Assembly: GCF_001704155.1 (NCBI RefSeq)
Contig: NZ_CP016294.1
Span: 927,501 to 991,500, forward strand
Length of the DNA: 64,000 bases
From: Stenotrophomonas rhizophila
GTDB taxonomy: Bacteria > Pseudomonadota > Gammaproteobacteria > Xanthomonadales > Xanthomonadaceae
Direction of reading: 5' to 3'
Shown: in pieces, positions 56,155-64,000 of the stretch
How the letters are laid out: each line of letters starts with the position of its first letter
How positions within the stretch are numbered: the first letter of the stretch is position 1
Program-made: the position numbers and the translations under genes
Notes under the pieces: model-generated
Database searches by the model: none
What the model saw: only the letters and a program-made list of their open reading frames with translations
What the model was told of the DNA's origin: nothing

Positions 56155-58638
56155 TCATGCCTCGCGAAGGGCCAGCGCCGGCGGGGTGTGCAGGATCCGT
56201 CGGGTGCCCCACCAGCCGGCCAGCATGCTCAGCGCCACGCCCAGTGCCCCTCCGGCCAGCAGCGGGCCCCACGGCGGGCTGAGCTGCAGTTCGAATACCT
56301 GGCGGGCCACGACGCTGCCCAGCAGTGCCGCCGTGCCCACCGCCAGCAGCGAAGACAGCAGACCCAGCGCGCCGAATTCCACCAGCACCGCGCCGCGCAG
56401 CTGGGTGCGGGTGGCGCCCAGCGTGCGCAGCACCGCGCTGTCGTAACGGCGTTCACCGGCGGTGGCCTGCAACGCGGCCAGCAATACCAGCACTCCGGCC
56501 AGCAGGCTGAAGCCCATCACCAGCTGCACGGCCTGGCTGACCCGGTCCACCACCTCGCGCACCCGCTGCAGGATGCTGTCGATATCCAGCAGTGAGATGT
56601 TCGGGTACTGGCGGGTCAGCCCGGCCAGGGCCGGGGCCTGTTCGCGCGGCAGGTGGAAGGCGGTGATCAGGTTGTACGGCGCGTCGCCCACCGCCCCTTC
56701 ATTGAGCAGCAGGAAGAAATTGACCCGGAACGAGTCCCAGTCGGCCTTGCGGATGCTGGTCACGGTGAAGCGCCGTTCCTGCTCGCCCATCTGCAGGGTA
56801 ACCGTGTCGCCCAGCTTCATCCCGTAGCGTTCGGCCCAGCCCTGTTCGATCGAAGCTTCGGCAGCGGTGCTCCCTGCGGCCCAATACCGGCCGCTCAACA
56901 GGGTATTGGCCGGCGGGAAATCATGCCGCCAGGAGAAGTTGACCGGGCGGTTGGCATCGTCATCGTCGTTGTTGTTGTCCTCGCGTTCCTGACGCTGCGG
57001 TGGCCTGTCGTTGACGGCCAGCAGCCGGCCGGTGCTGAACGGCTCGATCCCGGGCGAATCCACGCCCAGGCCGTCCAGCGCGGCCAGCACCGCCTGGCGC
57101 TGTTCGGGCTGGATGTTCATCAGGAAATAGTTCGGGGTATCGCTGGGCAGGCGGTCGCGCCACTGCGCCAACAACCCCGGGCCGATCACCGACAGCAGCA
57201 ACAGGGCGCACAGCGACAGCGAGAGTCCCACCAGCTGCATCACCGCCAGCCCGCGGCGGCGGGTCAGGGCGGCGAGACCCAGCTTCCAGCGCCCGCGCAG
57301 GCGCGGCTGCAGCCCGCGCAGCAGCCACAGCAGGGTGGCCCCGGCCGCACCTGCCAGCAACGCCAGCGCGGCCAGCCCGCCCAGCACCCAGGCGGCCAGC
57401 CGCACATCGCCGGTGGCCTGCACGGTGAGCGCCACGGTGGCCGCCAGCGCGGCGGCATACACCAGCAGGGAACTGGGCGGCAGGGTAGCAAAGCTGCGGT
57501 TGAGTACGCGCATCGGCGGCACCTTGCGCAGCCGCAACAGCGGCGGCAGGCCGAAACCCAGCAGCAGCACCAGCCCGATCCCCGCCCCGCTCAGCGCCGG
57601 CGCGGCCTGCGGCAACGGCAGCCGGCCCGGAATCAGCCCGCCCAGCGCCTGCACCAGCCCGGCCTGCGCGGCCATGCCCAGCCCGATCCCGACCAGGCAG
57701 GCCGGGATGGCCAGCAGCACCAGCTGCAGCGCCATGGCGGTGAGGATGTCGCGATTGCGCGCGCCCAGGCAGCGCAGCACCGCCACCTGGTCGATCCGGC
57801 GCAGCGCGAAGCGGTTGGCGGCCAGCGCGGTGGCCACGCCCGCCAGCAGCACCGCCAGCAGCGCAGCCAGCGACAGGAAGCGGCCGGCCAGGTCGAATGC
57901 GCCGCGCACGCCACGCTGGGCATCGGCAATGCCGACGATGCGCAGGCCCTTGGCGCGCGGCTGCAGCCAGCCGCGGAAATCGGCAATGGCGGCCGTGTCG
58001 CCGGCGAACATCATCCGGTACGACGCGCGGCTGCCCGGGCCGAGGAGGCCGGCACGGTCCACGTCGATGCGGTTGACCAGCAGCGGCGGCGACAGCTGCA
58101 TCAGCTCGCCGGAGGTATCCGGTTCGGCCTGCAGCACGCGGGTCACGGTGAGCGTGCCGGCGCCGAATTCGAGGGCGTCGCCCACCTTCAGCCCCAGCGC
58201 CTGCATCAGGCGCGGGTCGGCATAGGCCTCGCCTGCCGCCGGGGTGCCGGCCACTTCGCCGGCGCCGCCCGGGGCGCGGCTGACCCGCAGTTCGCCGCGC
58301 AGCGGATAACCGTCGCTGACCGCCTTGATGTTGGCCATCTGGCTTTCATCGCCATGGAACAGCACGCTGGGGAAGCTGACCATGCGCGTGCTGGCCAGCC
58401 CACGCGCGCGCGCCTCGTCGGCGAAGGCCTGTGGCACGTCCTCGCGGCCGCCCAGCCCGAGGTCGCCACCGAGCATTTCCGCCGCGCTGCTGGTCAGCGC
58501 CAACGTCACCCGGTTGACCAGCGTGCCCACCGCCGTCATCACCGCCACGCCCAGCACCAGCGCGGCGAACACGGTCAGCAGGTCGCCGGCGAGGAATTCC
58601 CGGCGCAGCGCACGCCCGGCATGGCGCAGCACGTTCAT
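56155..58638 (-). CDS. ybbP: ABC transporter permease, YbbP/FtsX type
   Basis: Large inner-membrane permease of 827 residues with two FtsX/MacB-like core domains: spans near 18-42, 258-280, 310-340 and 360-380, then a second set after about 400 and three C-terminal spans (from about 700). Extracytoplasmic domains lie between, including an Asp/Asn-rich insertion NNNDDDDANRP near 555. It overlaps the ATPase gene by four bases (ATGA), as in the E. coli ybbA-ybbP pair next to tesA. The cargo is unknown; neighbours suggest a lipid or envelope role. Confidence 0.9.
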   Translation of the reverse strand: MNVLRHAGRALRREFLAGDLLTVFAALVLGVAVMTAVGTLVNRVTLALTSSAAEMLGGDLGLGGREDVPQAFADEARARGLASTRMVSFPSVLFHGDESQMANIKAVSDGYPLRGELRVSRAPGGAGEVAGTPAAGEAYADPRLMQALGLKVGDALEFGAGTLTVTRVLQAEPDTSGELMQLSPPLLVNRIDVDRAGLLGPGSRASYRMMFAGDTAAIADFRGWLQPRAKGLRIVGIADAQRGVRGAFDLAGRFLSLAALLAVLLAGVATALAANRFALRRIDQVAVLRCLGARNRDILTAMALQLVLLAIPACLVGIGLGMAAQAGLVQALGGLIPGRLPLPQAAPALSGAGIGLVLLLGFGLPPLLRLRKVPPMRVLNRSFATLPPSSLLVYAAALAATVALTVQATGDVRLAAWVLGGLAALALLAGAAGATLLWLLRGLQPRLRGRWKLGLAALTRRRGLAVMQLVGLSLSLCALLLLSVIGPGLLAQWRDRLPSDTPNYFLMNIQPEQRQAVLAALDGLGVDSPGIEPFSTGRLLAVNDRPPQRQEREDNNNDDDDANRPVNFSWRHDFPPANTLLSGRYWAAGSTAAEASIEQGWAERYGMKLGDTVTLQMGEQERRFTVTSIRKADWDSFRVNFFLLLNEGAVGDAPYNLITAFHLPREQAPALAGLTRQYPNISLLDIDSILQRVREVVDRVSQAVQLVMGFSLLAGVLVLLAALQATAGERRYDSAVLRTLGATRTQLRGAVLVEFGALGLLSSLLAVGTAALLGSVVARQVFELQLSPPWGPLLAGGALGVALSMLAGWWGTRRILHTPPALALREA

Positions 58639-59342
58639 GCGGTGATTCCGCCGGCATCGACCAGGCGGCCGCCGTCGAGCCGGTAGATGCGCTCGCAGCG
58701 CTGGGCCAGGCGCAGGTCATGGGTCACCAGCACCAGCGTGGTATCGCTGGTGGCGTTGAGCGCGAACAGCAGGTCGCTGATCTGCTGCCCGGTGGCCTGG
58801 TCCAGGCTGCCGGTGGGCTCATCGGCAAACAGGATGCGCGGCCGTGCCACGAACGCACGCGCCAGCGCCACGCGCTGCTGCTCGCCGCCGGACAGTTGGC
58901 GCGGGTAATGGCGGGCGCGGTGGGTCAGCCCGACCTGCGCCAGCACCTCGCGCACCCGCGCCGCATCCTCGCGCCCGGCCAGTTCCAGCGGCAACGCGAT
59001 GTTTTCTTCAGCGGTCAGCGCCGGCAGCAGGTGGAAGCTCTGGAACACGAAGCCGACCTCGCGCGCGCGCAGCTGCGCGCGGGCTTCCTCATCCAGCGCG
59101 CCGAGCGTGGCCCCGGCCAGGGCGATGTCGCCGCGGCTGGGCAGGTCGAGTCCGGCCAGCAGCCCGAGCAGGGTGGTCTTGCCCGATCCAGACGCGCCGA
59201 CGATGGCGACGCTCTCGCCTTCATGGACGGTCATGTCAATGTTGTCCAGTATGTGGACTTCACCCTCCGGGCCACGTGCGGACTTGCCCACGTTGTGGGC
59301 GGCGATGGCGACGGGCGCGCTGCGGGGGGACAGGCTGTCGAT
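58635..59342 (-). CDS. ybbA: ABC transporter ATP-binding protein, YbbA type (no standard start codon)
   Basis: ATPase partner of the YbbP permease, 235 residues if started at 59342. Walker A GASGSGKT is at 49-56, the Q-loop QSFHLLP at about 101, the signature LSGGEQQR at 150-157, and Walker B with DEPTGSLD at 174-181. The expected start has a GGAG seven bases upstream, but the codon there is ATC, not ATG. No in-frame ATG, GTG or TTG exists between the tesA start and codon 18. The nearest downstream start, a GTG at codon 18, would remove the first strand and lacks a Shine-Dalgarno. Either AUC initiates here or the start has been lost. Confidence 0.85.
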   Translation of the reverse strand: MDSLSPRSAPVAIAAHNVGKSARGPEGEVHILDNIDMTVHEGESVAIVGASGSGKTTLLGLLAGLDLPSRGDIALAGATLGALDEEARAQLRAREVGFVFQSFHLLPALTAEENIALPLELAGREDAARVREVLAQVGLTHRARHYPRQLSGGEQQRVALARAFVARPRILFADEPTGSLDQATGQQISDLLFALNATSDTTLVLVTHDLRLAQRCERIYRLDGGRLVDAGGITA

Positions 59343-59354
59343 GAGGATTCTCCA

Positions 59355-60020
59355 ATGTACCGAGCAAAATGGGCGGGCCGGGCGGCCCAGGTGTTCTTGC
59401 TGCTGGCAGGGTTGCTGCTGCTGCCTGCGCTGGCATGTGCCAAAGGTGCCAACACCCGGCACGCGGTGCTGGTGGTCGGCGACAGCCTCAGTGCCGCCCA
59501 CAATATCCCGGCCGCATCGGGCTGGGTGAACCTGCTTCAGCAGCGGGTTAGCCAGCAGATCACGCCGCCGCCGACGGTCATCAATGCCAGCATCAGCGGC
59601 GAAACCACGGCCGGCGCACTGACCCGGCTGCCGGCCCTGCTGGAGAAGCATCGGCCGTCGGTGGTGGTGATCGAACTGGGCGGCAATGACGCGCTGCGCG
59701 GGCTGAGCCCGGCGCAGCTGCGCGGCAACCTGGAAAAGATGATCGTGGCCAGCCAGAAGGCCGGCGCCAAGGTGCTGCTGCTGGGCATCGATGTACCACC
59801 CAACTACGGCCCGGCCTATCGCGACCGCCTGCGCCAGGTGTATGCGGGCCTGGCCAGCCAGTACAAGGTGGCGCTGCTGCCGTTCCTGCTGGAGGGTGTG
59901 GCCCTGCAGCCCGGGCTGATGCAGGGCGACGGGCTGCACCCCACCGCCAAGGCCCAGCCGAAGGTGCTGGACAACGTCTGGCCGCTGCTCAAACCCCTGT
60001 TGAATGAGCCGCCGAACTGA
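59355..60020 (+). CDS. tesA: Acyl-CoA thioesterase I/arylesterase TesA (SGNH hydrolase)
   Basis: Exported lysophospholipase/thioesterase of 221 residues with a signal peptide at 1-29 (VFLLLAGLLLLPALACA). The SGNH blocks are all present: GDSLS with S44, ISGETTAG, GGND with N111, and the D192/H195 pair in DGLHP. It is divergent from ybbA with 12 bases between start points, the same arrangement as in E. coli. The response-regulator gene follows by 73 bases. Confidence 0.95.
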   Translation: MYRAKWAGRAAQVFLLLAGLLLLPALACAKGANTRHAVLVVGDSLSAAHNIPAASGWVNLLQQRVSQQITPPPTVINASISGETTAGALTRLPALLEKHRPSVVVIELGGNDALRGLSPAQLRGNLEKMIVASQKAGAKVLLLGIDVPPNYGPAYRDRLRQVYAGLASQYKVALLPFLLEGVALQPGLMQGDGLHPTAKAQPKVLDNVWPLLKPLLNEPPN

Positions 60021-60093
60021 TCCGTGAGCGGCTTCACATCGCCTCCACCGACGATCCGGCATGTTTCACAAAGCTGAAGAAAGAGGGACTCCC

Positions 60094-60807
60094 ATGCGTC
60101 AGACAAAGGAAACCTCCGGCCTGGTGCTGGTGGTCGAAGACAACCGCAATATCTCCGAGATGATCGGGGAATACCTGGAAGGCCGCGGGTTCGAAGTGGA
60201 CTACGCCCAGGACGGGCTGGACGGTTATCGTCTGGCGGCTGAAAACAGTTACGACGTGGTGGTGCTGGACCTGATGCTGCCGCGTCTGGACGGCATCGAA
60301 GTCTGCCGCCGGCTGCGCAACGATGCGCGCAAGTCGACGCCGGTGCTGATGTTGACCGCGCGCGATACGCTCGACGACAAGCTCACCGGCCTGGGCTTCG
60401 GCGCCGACGATTACCTGACCAAGCCGTTTGCGATCCAGGAGCTGGAAGCCCGCCTGCGCGCGCTGATCCGGCGCGAACGCCGCCAGGTGGGATCGGAAGT
60501 GCTCAAGGTCGCCGACCTGGTGCTGGACCCGGTCAGCATGCGCGCCACGCGTGCGGGCACCGAGCTGCAGCTGTCGCCCATCGGCCTGCGCCTGCTCACC
60601 ATCCTGATGCGCGAATCGCCGCGCGTGGTGACCCGCCAGGAAATCGAGCGCGAGATCTGGGGCAACGGGCTGCCGGATTCGGACACGCTGCGCAGCCATC
60701 TGTACAACCTGCGCAAGATCATCGACAAGCCGTTCGACCGTCCGCTGCTGCACACCGTGCAGAGCGCCGGCTACCGTATTGCCGATATCGCCCAGCCGAT
60801 GAGCTGA
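60094..60807 (+). CDS. OmpR/PhoP family response regulator
   Basis: Two-component response regulator of 237 residues. The receiver domain has the acidic pair E15-D16, the phosphoacceptor D59 in VVVLDLMLP, the switch residue T88 in LMLTAR, and K110 in DYLTKPF. The C-terminal winged helix (about 140-232) ends with LHTVQSAGYRI, typical of OmpR type. The start ATG at 60094 has AGAGGGA upstream; a longer start at 60061 would add 11 residues. The kinase gene follows 148 bases later. The signal and target genes are unknown. Confidence 0.92.
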   Translation: MRQTKETSGLVLVVEDNRNISEMIGEYLEGRGFEVDYAQDGLDGYRLAAENSYDVVVLDLMLPRLDGIEVCRRLRNDARKSTPVLMLTARDTLDDKLTGLGFGADDYLTKPFAIQELEARLRALIRRERRQVGSEVLKVADLVLDPVSMRATRAGTELQLSPIGLRLLTILMRESPRVVTRQEIEREIWGNGLPDSDTLRSHLYNLRKIIDKPFDRPLLHTVQSAGYRIADIAQPMS

Positions 60808-60860
60808 TGCGCCACAGCGCAGGGCGCACGATGGTGGGGGCTTGCGGCCCCGATGTACAC

Positions 60861-60886
60861 GATGCCCCGGCACTTGCCGGGGCATC
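60861..60886 (+). terminator. Strong hairpin between response regulator and kinase
   Basis: GATGCCCCGGC-actt-GCCGGGGCATC is a perfect 11-bp stem. No T-run follows, so it may attenuate rather than end transcription. Confidence 0.5.
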
Positions 60887-60923
60887 GCCGTTGCTTGCAC
60901 GATGGAATAACGGCGCGCTTTCC

Positions 60924-60929
60924 TATAAT
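60924..60929 (+). promoter_or_regulatory. Candidate -10 of the kinase gene
   Basis: A perfect TATAAT 26 bases before the kinase start, after the 60861-60886 hairpin. No consensus -35 is seen at 16-18 bases, so an activator may be needed. Confidence 0.45.
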
Positions 60930-60955
60930 CGCGGCGACTCGACCTGGACTTCGTA

Positions 60956-62227
60956 ATGCCGCACGGTCTGCCGCGCAAGATCCGCATTGTCTTCATCCTG
61001 CAGGCCGTACTGGCCAGCCTGGGCATCCTGCTGGGCGCGTGGCTGGTCTCGCTGGTGATCAAGCACAGCCTGGTCAGCAGCGCGCTGCAGGAAGAAGCGA
61101 CATATTTCTGGGACCTGCACGCGGCCTCGCCCGCGCAGCCGCCGCCGAACACGCGCAACATCCGCGGTTACCTGCTGGAGGCCGGGCAATCGGCGCTGAG
61201 CCTGCCGCCCAACCTGCGCACGCTGGCGCCGGGCTTCCACGAGTTGAAGGCAGACGACCAGCTGGTGTTGGTCGATGCGCGCCCGGAAGGGCAGCTGTAC
61301 CTGGTGTTCCTGCGTTCGCGCGCGGAGATGCTGGCGTTCTGGTTCGGCATCGTGCCGGTGCTGCTGACGCTGCTGGCGGTGTATGGCGCGTCGTGGATCA
61401 CCTACCGGGCGTCGAAGCGATTGGTCTCGCCGGTGAACTGGCTGGCGCGGCGGGTGTCGCGCTGGAACCCGGGCCATCCGGAGGCGTCGGACCTGGCACC
61501 GGACAAGCTGCCGGCGGACATGCAGGGCGAAACGCGGCAGCTGGCGGCGGCCCTGCATTCGCTGGCCACGCGGGTCACCGCGCACGTGGCACGCGAACGC
61601 AACTTCACCCGCGATGCGAGCCATGAACTGCGCACGCCGCTGACCGTGATCCGGGTGGCCAGCGACATGGCGCTGGGCGACCAGGACATGACGCCGCGGC
61701 TGCGTCGCGGGTTGCACCGCATCCAGCGCGCGGGCCGCGACATGGAGGCGGTGATCGATGCGTTCCTGATCCTGGCACGCGAGGCGGACGTGGAGCCGCA
61801 GATCGAACTGTTCGACGTCAACGAGATCGTGCGCTACGAAGTGGACAACGCGCGCGAGCTGATCGCGGGCCGGCCGGTGGAGATCCACCTGCACAGCGAG
61901 GCACCGGTGCACCTGCACGCGCCACCGCGGGTACTGCAGGTGGTGGTCAGCAACCTGCTGCGCAACGCGTGCAGCTACACCGACGAAGGCCGTATCGACG
62001 TGGACGTGCTGGACGACCGGGTGGTGGTGCGCGACACCGGCATCGGCATGTCGGCCGAAGCGCTGTCGCGCGCGTTCGAGCCGTTCTACCGCGCCGAACC
62101 CAGCCGCCCGCAGGGTACCGGCCTGGGCCTGTCGATCGTGCGCCGCCTGTGCGACCGCTTCGGCTGGAAGATCGCCCTGACCAGCGAACCCGGGGTCGGC
62201 ACCCAGGCCACGATCATCTATCGCTGA
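60956..62227 (+). CDS. Sensor histidine kinase
   Basis: Inner-membrane kinase of 423 residues, presumed partner of the upstream response regulator. Span 1 is about residues 11-34, the periplasmic sensor about 35-124, span 2 about 125-148, then a HAMP-like linker. The phosphoacceptor is H223 in ASHELRTPLT. The catalytic domain shows the N-box NLLRNACSYT, G1 VRDTGIGM, the F-box FEPFYRAE and G2 GTGLGLSIV. The sensor domain is small and Pro/Leu-rich, and I do not recognise it, so the stimulus is unknown. Confidence 0.93.
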   Translation: MPHGLPRKIRIVFILQAVLASLGILLGAWLVSLVIKHSLVSSALQEEATYFWDLHAASPAQPPPNTRNIRGYLLEAGQSALSLPPNLRTLAPGFHELKADDQLVLVDARPEGQLYLVFLRSRAEMLAFWFGIVPVLLTLLAVYGASWITYRASKRLVSPVNWLARRVSRWNPGHPEASDLAPDKLPADMQGETRQLAAALHSLATRVTAHVARERNFTRDASHELRTPLTVIRVASDMALGDQDMTPRLRRGLHRIQRAGRDMEAVIDAFLILAREADVEPQIELFDVNEIVRYEVDNARELIAGRPVEIHLHSEAPVHLHAPPRVLQVVVSNLLRNACSYTDEGRIDVDVLDDRVVVRDTGIGMSAEALSRAFEPFYRAEPSRPQGTGLGLSIVRRLCDRFGWKIALTSEPGVGTQATIIYR

Positions 62228-62240
62228 CGCGTAAAAGCGC

Positions 62241-62378
62241 AGAGCAACGGCGTTTCCATTGCCCGCGTGCAGGTGAGCGGCGGGGGTGGGCCCGCGGGGG
62301 GCGCCGTTAACCCATCCTTGGGGGCTTGGTCGCCGCATCCATGCGGCTCACACCCCCGCAAACCCACCCCCGCCACTC
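62241..62378. repeat. Long-hairpin element, copy B
   Basis: Second copy of the element at 47735-47875. It has the box AGAGCAACGGCGT (62241-62253), arms at 62275-62300 and 62353-62378, and the inner hairpin GCCGCAT-cc-ATGCGGC (62331-62346). The region from AACCCATCCTTGGGGG to the right arm is almost identical to copy A. The left arm reads GGGCCCGCGG where copy A has GGGTTTGCGG, so three outer pairs are lost here. It lies between the convergent kinase and SGNH genes. Confidence 0.8.
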
Positions 62379-62476
62379 CCCTCGATGGTGTGCGAGCGCG
62401 GTAGGGTCGGTTCCCAAACGACTGCCGACTCTGCTGATCGGCCCTTTAACGCATGACCTCAAAACAACGTGCGCTG

Positions 62477-63205
62477 TTACCGCTTTACCGTTGCACCACA
62501 CTGCACCTTGCTTGCCAATGCCTTCCGCCAGATCGCATACCCCTCCGGCTTCATATGCAGCATGTCTTCGCGGAACAGCGCCGCGCGTGGCTGCCCGTCC
62601 TCGCCCAGCATCGGGGTGTAGATGTCGGTGTAGCCGGTGTTCGGCAGCTTCGCCAGCGCCTGCTGGATCAATCCGTTCGCTTCCACCACCGCCGGCAGCA
62701 GCTGCGCGCGCGACGGGCTGGGCTTGATCGAGATGACCTCCACGGTGGTCTTCGGCAGGTCGCGGTGCACGCGCTGCACGAACGCCACCACGTCGTCGCG
62801 GACCTGGGTCGGTGTGCGGCCGCTGTTGAGGTCGTTGTCGCCGGCGTAGAAGAACACTTTGCACGGCGCGTACGGAATCACGATCTGGTCGGCGTACCAG
62901 GTACTGTCGCGCACTTCTGAGCCGCCGAAGCCGCGGTTGAAGACGTTCTGGCCGGGGAAGTCGGCCGCCAGGCTTTCCCACATCCGGATCGAGGAACTGC
63001 CGATGAACTCGATGCCGCCGCGTGGGGGCGGGCTGGCGGCGTCGGCCTTGGCGAAGGCGGCCATGTCGCCGGCCCAGGCCACGTTGGAGACCTGTTCGGG
63101 GACCTGCGGCGGGGCCGGCACCGGGGCGGGCGTGAGGGCCAGGGCGGGCAGGCTGGCGGTGAGCGCCAGGGCGAGCAGCAGGGGGCGGGCGAAACGCTGG
63201 GACAT
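62477..63205 (-). CDS. Exported SGNH/GDSL-family esterase
   Basis: A 242-residue predicted periplasmic or secreted esterase with a signal peptide at 1-23 (PLLLALALTASLPALA) and a Pro-rich spacer. The SGNH blocks are: FIGSSSIRMW (nucleophile S70 or S71), RGFGGSEV with the oxyanion Gly, YAGDNDLN with N124, and DMLHMKPEGY with D214 and H217. The substrate is unknown; such proteins include carbohydrate and lipid esterases. It is convergent with the kinase and divergent from dgkA. Confidence 0.9.
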   Translation of the reverse strand: MSQRFARPLLLALALTASLPALALTPAPVPAPPQVPEQVSNVAWAGDMAAFAKADAASPPPRGGIEFIGSSSIRMWESLAADFPGQNVFNRGFGGSEVRDSTWYADQIVIPYAPCKVFFYAGDNDLNSGRTPTQVRDDVVAFVQRVHRDLPKTTVEVISIKPSPSRAQLLPAVVEANGLIQQALAKLPNTGYTDIYTPMLGEDGQPRAALFREDMLHMKPEGYAIWRKALASKVQCGATVKR

Positions 63206-63394
63206 GAACGACTCCTTTGATGCGTAGGGTCATTCTAGGCCGGGTGGGCCGGCCAACGCCCGGCACGGCCGGGTGGCGCCGCCACCCTTGTGGCAAAATG
63301 GCGGATTGTCCACCGCTTCCCGCGCTGCCCATGACCCCTTGTCGTGCCCCGCACCTGCCGTCCTGCCTTGTTTTCCGCTATGGGGTGACCCTGC
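63206..63394. promoter_or_regulatory. Divergent promoter region SGNH gene/dgkA
   Basis: No gene. A small palindrome GGGTGGC-gcc-GCCACCC lies at 63271-63287, followed by the A-rich TGGCAAAATGG. It could be an operator, but no known consensus is recognised. Confidence 0.35.
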
Positions 63395-63775
63395 GTGGCT
63401 GATGAAACCGGGCACATGCCGCGCGGCCCCAAGCGCATCTTCAAGGCGGCGGTGTGGTCCTGGCAGGGCCTGCGGGCGGCCTGGCTGCACGAGTCGTCGT
63501 TCCGGCTGGAGGTCTACCTGCTGGTCGTGCTGGCACCGCTGGCGCTGTGGCTGGGGCAGACCCCGGTCGAGCGCGCGCTGATGATCGGTTCGATGCTGCT
63601 GGTACTGGCCATGGAGCTGGCCAATTCGGCGATTGAAGCGGTGATCGAGCGCTACGGCGCCGAATTCCACGAGCTGGCCGGCCGCGCCAAGGACATGGGC
63701 TCGGCGGCGGTGTTCGTGCTGATGATGAATGTTCTGCTGTGCTGGGGCCTGGTCCTGGCGCCGCGCGTGCTCTGA
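63395..63775 (+). CDS. dgkA: Diacylglycerol kinase DgkA
   Basis: Small trimeric inner-membrane kinase recycling diacylglycerol (or undecaprenol in other phyla). The protein has three spans (YLLVVLAPLALWLG, LMIGSMLLVLAMELANSAIEAVIE, AAVFVLMMNVLLCWGLVLAP) and the conserved E-x-x-N-S-A-I-E motif in MELANSAIEAVIER, plus the N-terminal FKAAVWSWQGLRAAW helix. The start may be GTG at 63395 (126 residues) or ATG at 63416 (119 residues, closer to the usual length). Confidence 0.93.
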   Translation: MADETGHMPRGPKRIFKAAVWSWQGLRAAWLHESSFRLEVYLLVVLAPLALWLGQTPVERALMIGSMLLVLAMELANSAIEAVIERYGAEFHELAGRAKDMGSAAVFVLMMNVLLCWGLVLAPRVL

Positions 63776-63814
63776 CGCGCCCCCCGTTCTTCCCCTTAGT
63801 AAGGATCCAGGTCC

Positions 63815-64000
63815 ATGTTGCTTGAACTGCTGTCCGACCCGAACGTCTGGTTGACCCTGCTGACCCTGAGCGCGCTGGAAATCGTGCTCGGCATCGACAA
63901 CCTGGTGTTCATTTCCATTGCCGTGAGCAAACTGCCGGAATCGCGTCGTCCGTTCGCGCGCAAGCTGGGCATCGCGGTGGCGTGCATCACCCGCATCCTG
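63815..64000 (+). CDS. TerC family integral membrane protein (3' end outside window)
   Basis: The first 62 codons of a TerC/YgdQ-type membrane protein. LTLLTLSALEIVLGIDNLVFISIAVSKLP is the family signature, with the conserved E-x-x-L-G-x-D-N-x-V in the first spans; TerC members are linked to metal efflux, tellurite resistance or manganese homeostasis. It starts at ATG 63815, 39 bases after dgkA, with AAGGA upstream at 63801. The rest lies beyond the window, so membership of a specific subfamily cannot be judged. Confidence 0.85.
   Translation, partial: MLLELLSDPNVWLTLLTLSALEIVLGIDNLVFISIAVSKLPESRRPFARKLGIAVACITRIL

Overview
The window is about 67% G+C with very tight gene packing. Its gene content (a division/cell-wall cluster without murD, ESPR-type autotransporter, hemP/TonB-receptor locus, SAH riboswitch on ahcY) together with many short GTAG-signature palindromes points to a gammaproteobacterium of the Xanthomonadaceae. 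Stenotrophomonas is the most likely genus, because the GTAG palindromes look like the SMAG family described there. This is a chromosomal, mostly core region; I see no prophage, insertion sequence, CRISPR array, tRNA or rRNA.

Layout. 1-4.4 kb: a truncated lpoA, divergent rsmI, the RNase P RNA gene, then a DM13 protein and a TANGO2/NRDE protein on the minus strand. 4.6-21.4 kb: the dcw cluster mraZ-rsmH-ftsL-ftsI-murE-murF-mraY-ftsW-murG-murC-ddlB-ftsQ-ftsA-ftsZ, then lpxC; most genes overlap by 1-11 bases. A perfect DnaA box and MraZ-box-like GGG repeats sit upstream of mraZ. 21.6-26 kb: the helicase-loader gene dciA, an M23 peptidase and secA, closed by a strong terminator. 26.3-29.9 kb: a 1,219-residue autotransporter. 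30-36.9 kb: a Nudix/ThiE-like fusion, a DUF4124 protein, metF, a TIGR01777 epimerase, a DUF3228 protein, ybaK, a small duplicated secreted protein, and ahcY behind an SAH riboswitch. 37-46.6 kb: an S9 peptidase, ppc, an acyl-CoA thioesterase, metK, a DUF457 membrane protein and a methyltransferase downstream of dusB. 48-51.4 kb: a ribokinase/nucleoside-transporter operon and an aldo-keto reductase. 51.6-55.7 kb: a Fur-box-preceded haem-uptake locus (hemP, TonB-dependent receptor, an unassigned cytosolic protein, a DUF6607 protein). 55.7-64 kb: a DUF486 protein, the YbbA/YbbP-type ABC transporter divergent from tesA, a response regulator and histidine kinase, an SGNH esterase, dgkA and the start of a TerC-family gene.

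How genes work together. The dcw genes supply nearly the whole lipid II pathway and the divisome core; lpoA and ftsI act on the same wall, and lpxC links to outer-membrane synthesis. metF, ahcY and metK, all on the minus strand within 13 kb, are steps of the methionine/activated-methyl cycle. hemP to DUF6607 form an iron-regulated haem operon. nupC imports nucleosides and rbsK can phosphorylate the released ribose.

The least explained structure is a roughly 140-base element present twice (47735-47875 and 62241-62378). It can fold into a long hairpin, and its inner stem differs between copies by a compensatory base-pair change. Other points worth a look are an ATC codon where the ybbA start codon should be, two convergent gene pairs whose stop codons both lie inside a perfect palindrome, and a strong hairpin upstream of the autotransporter.
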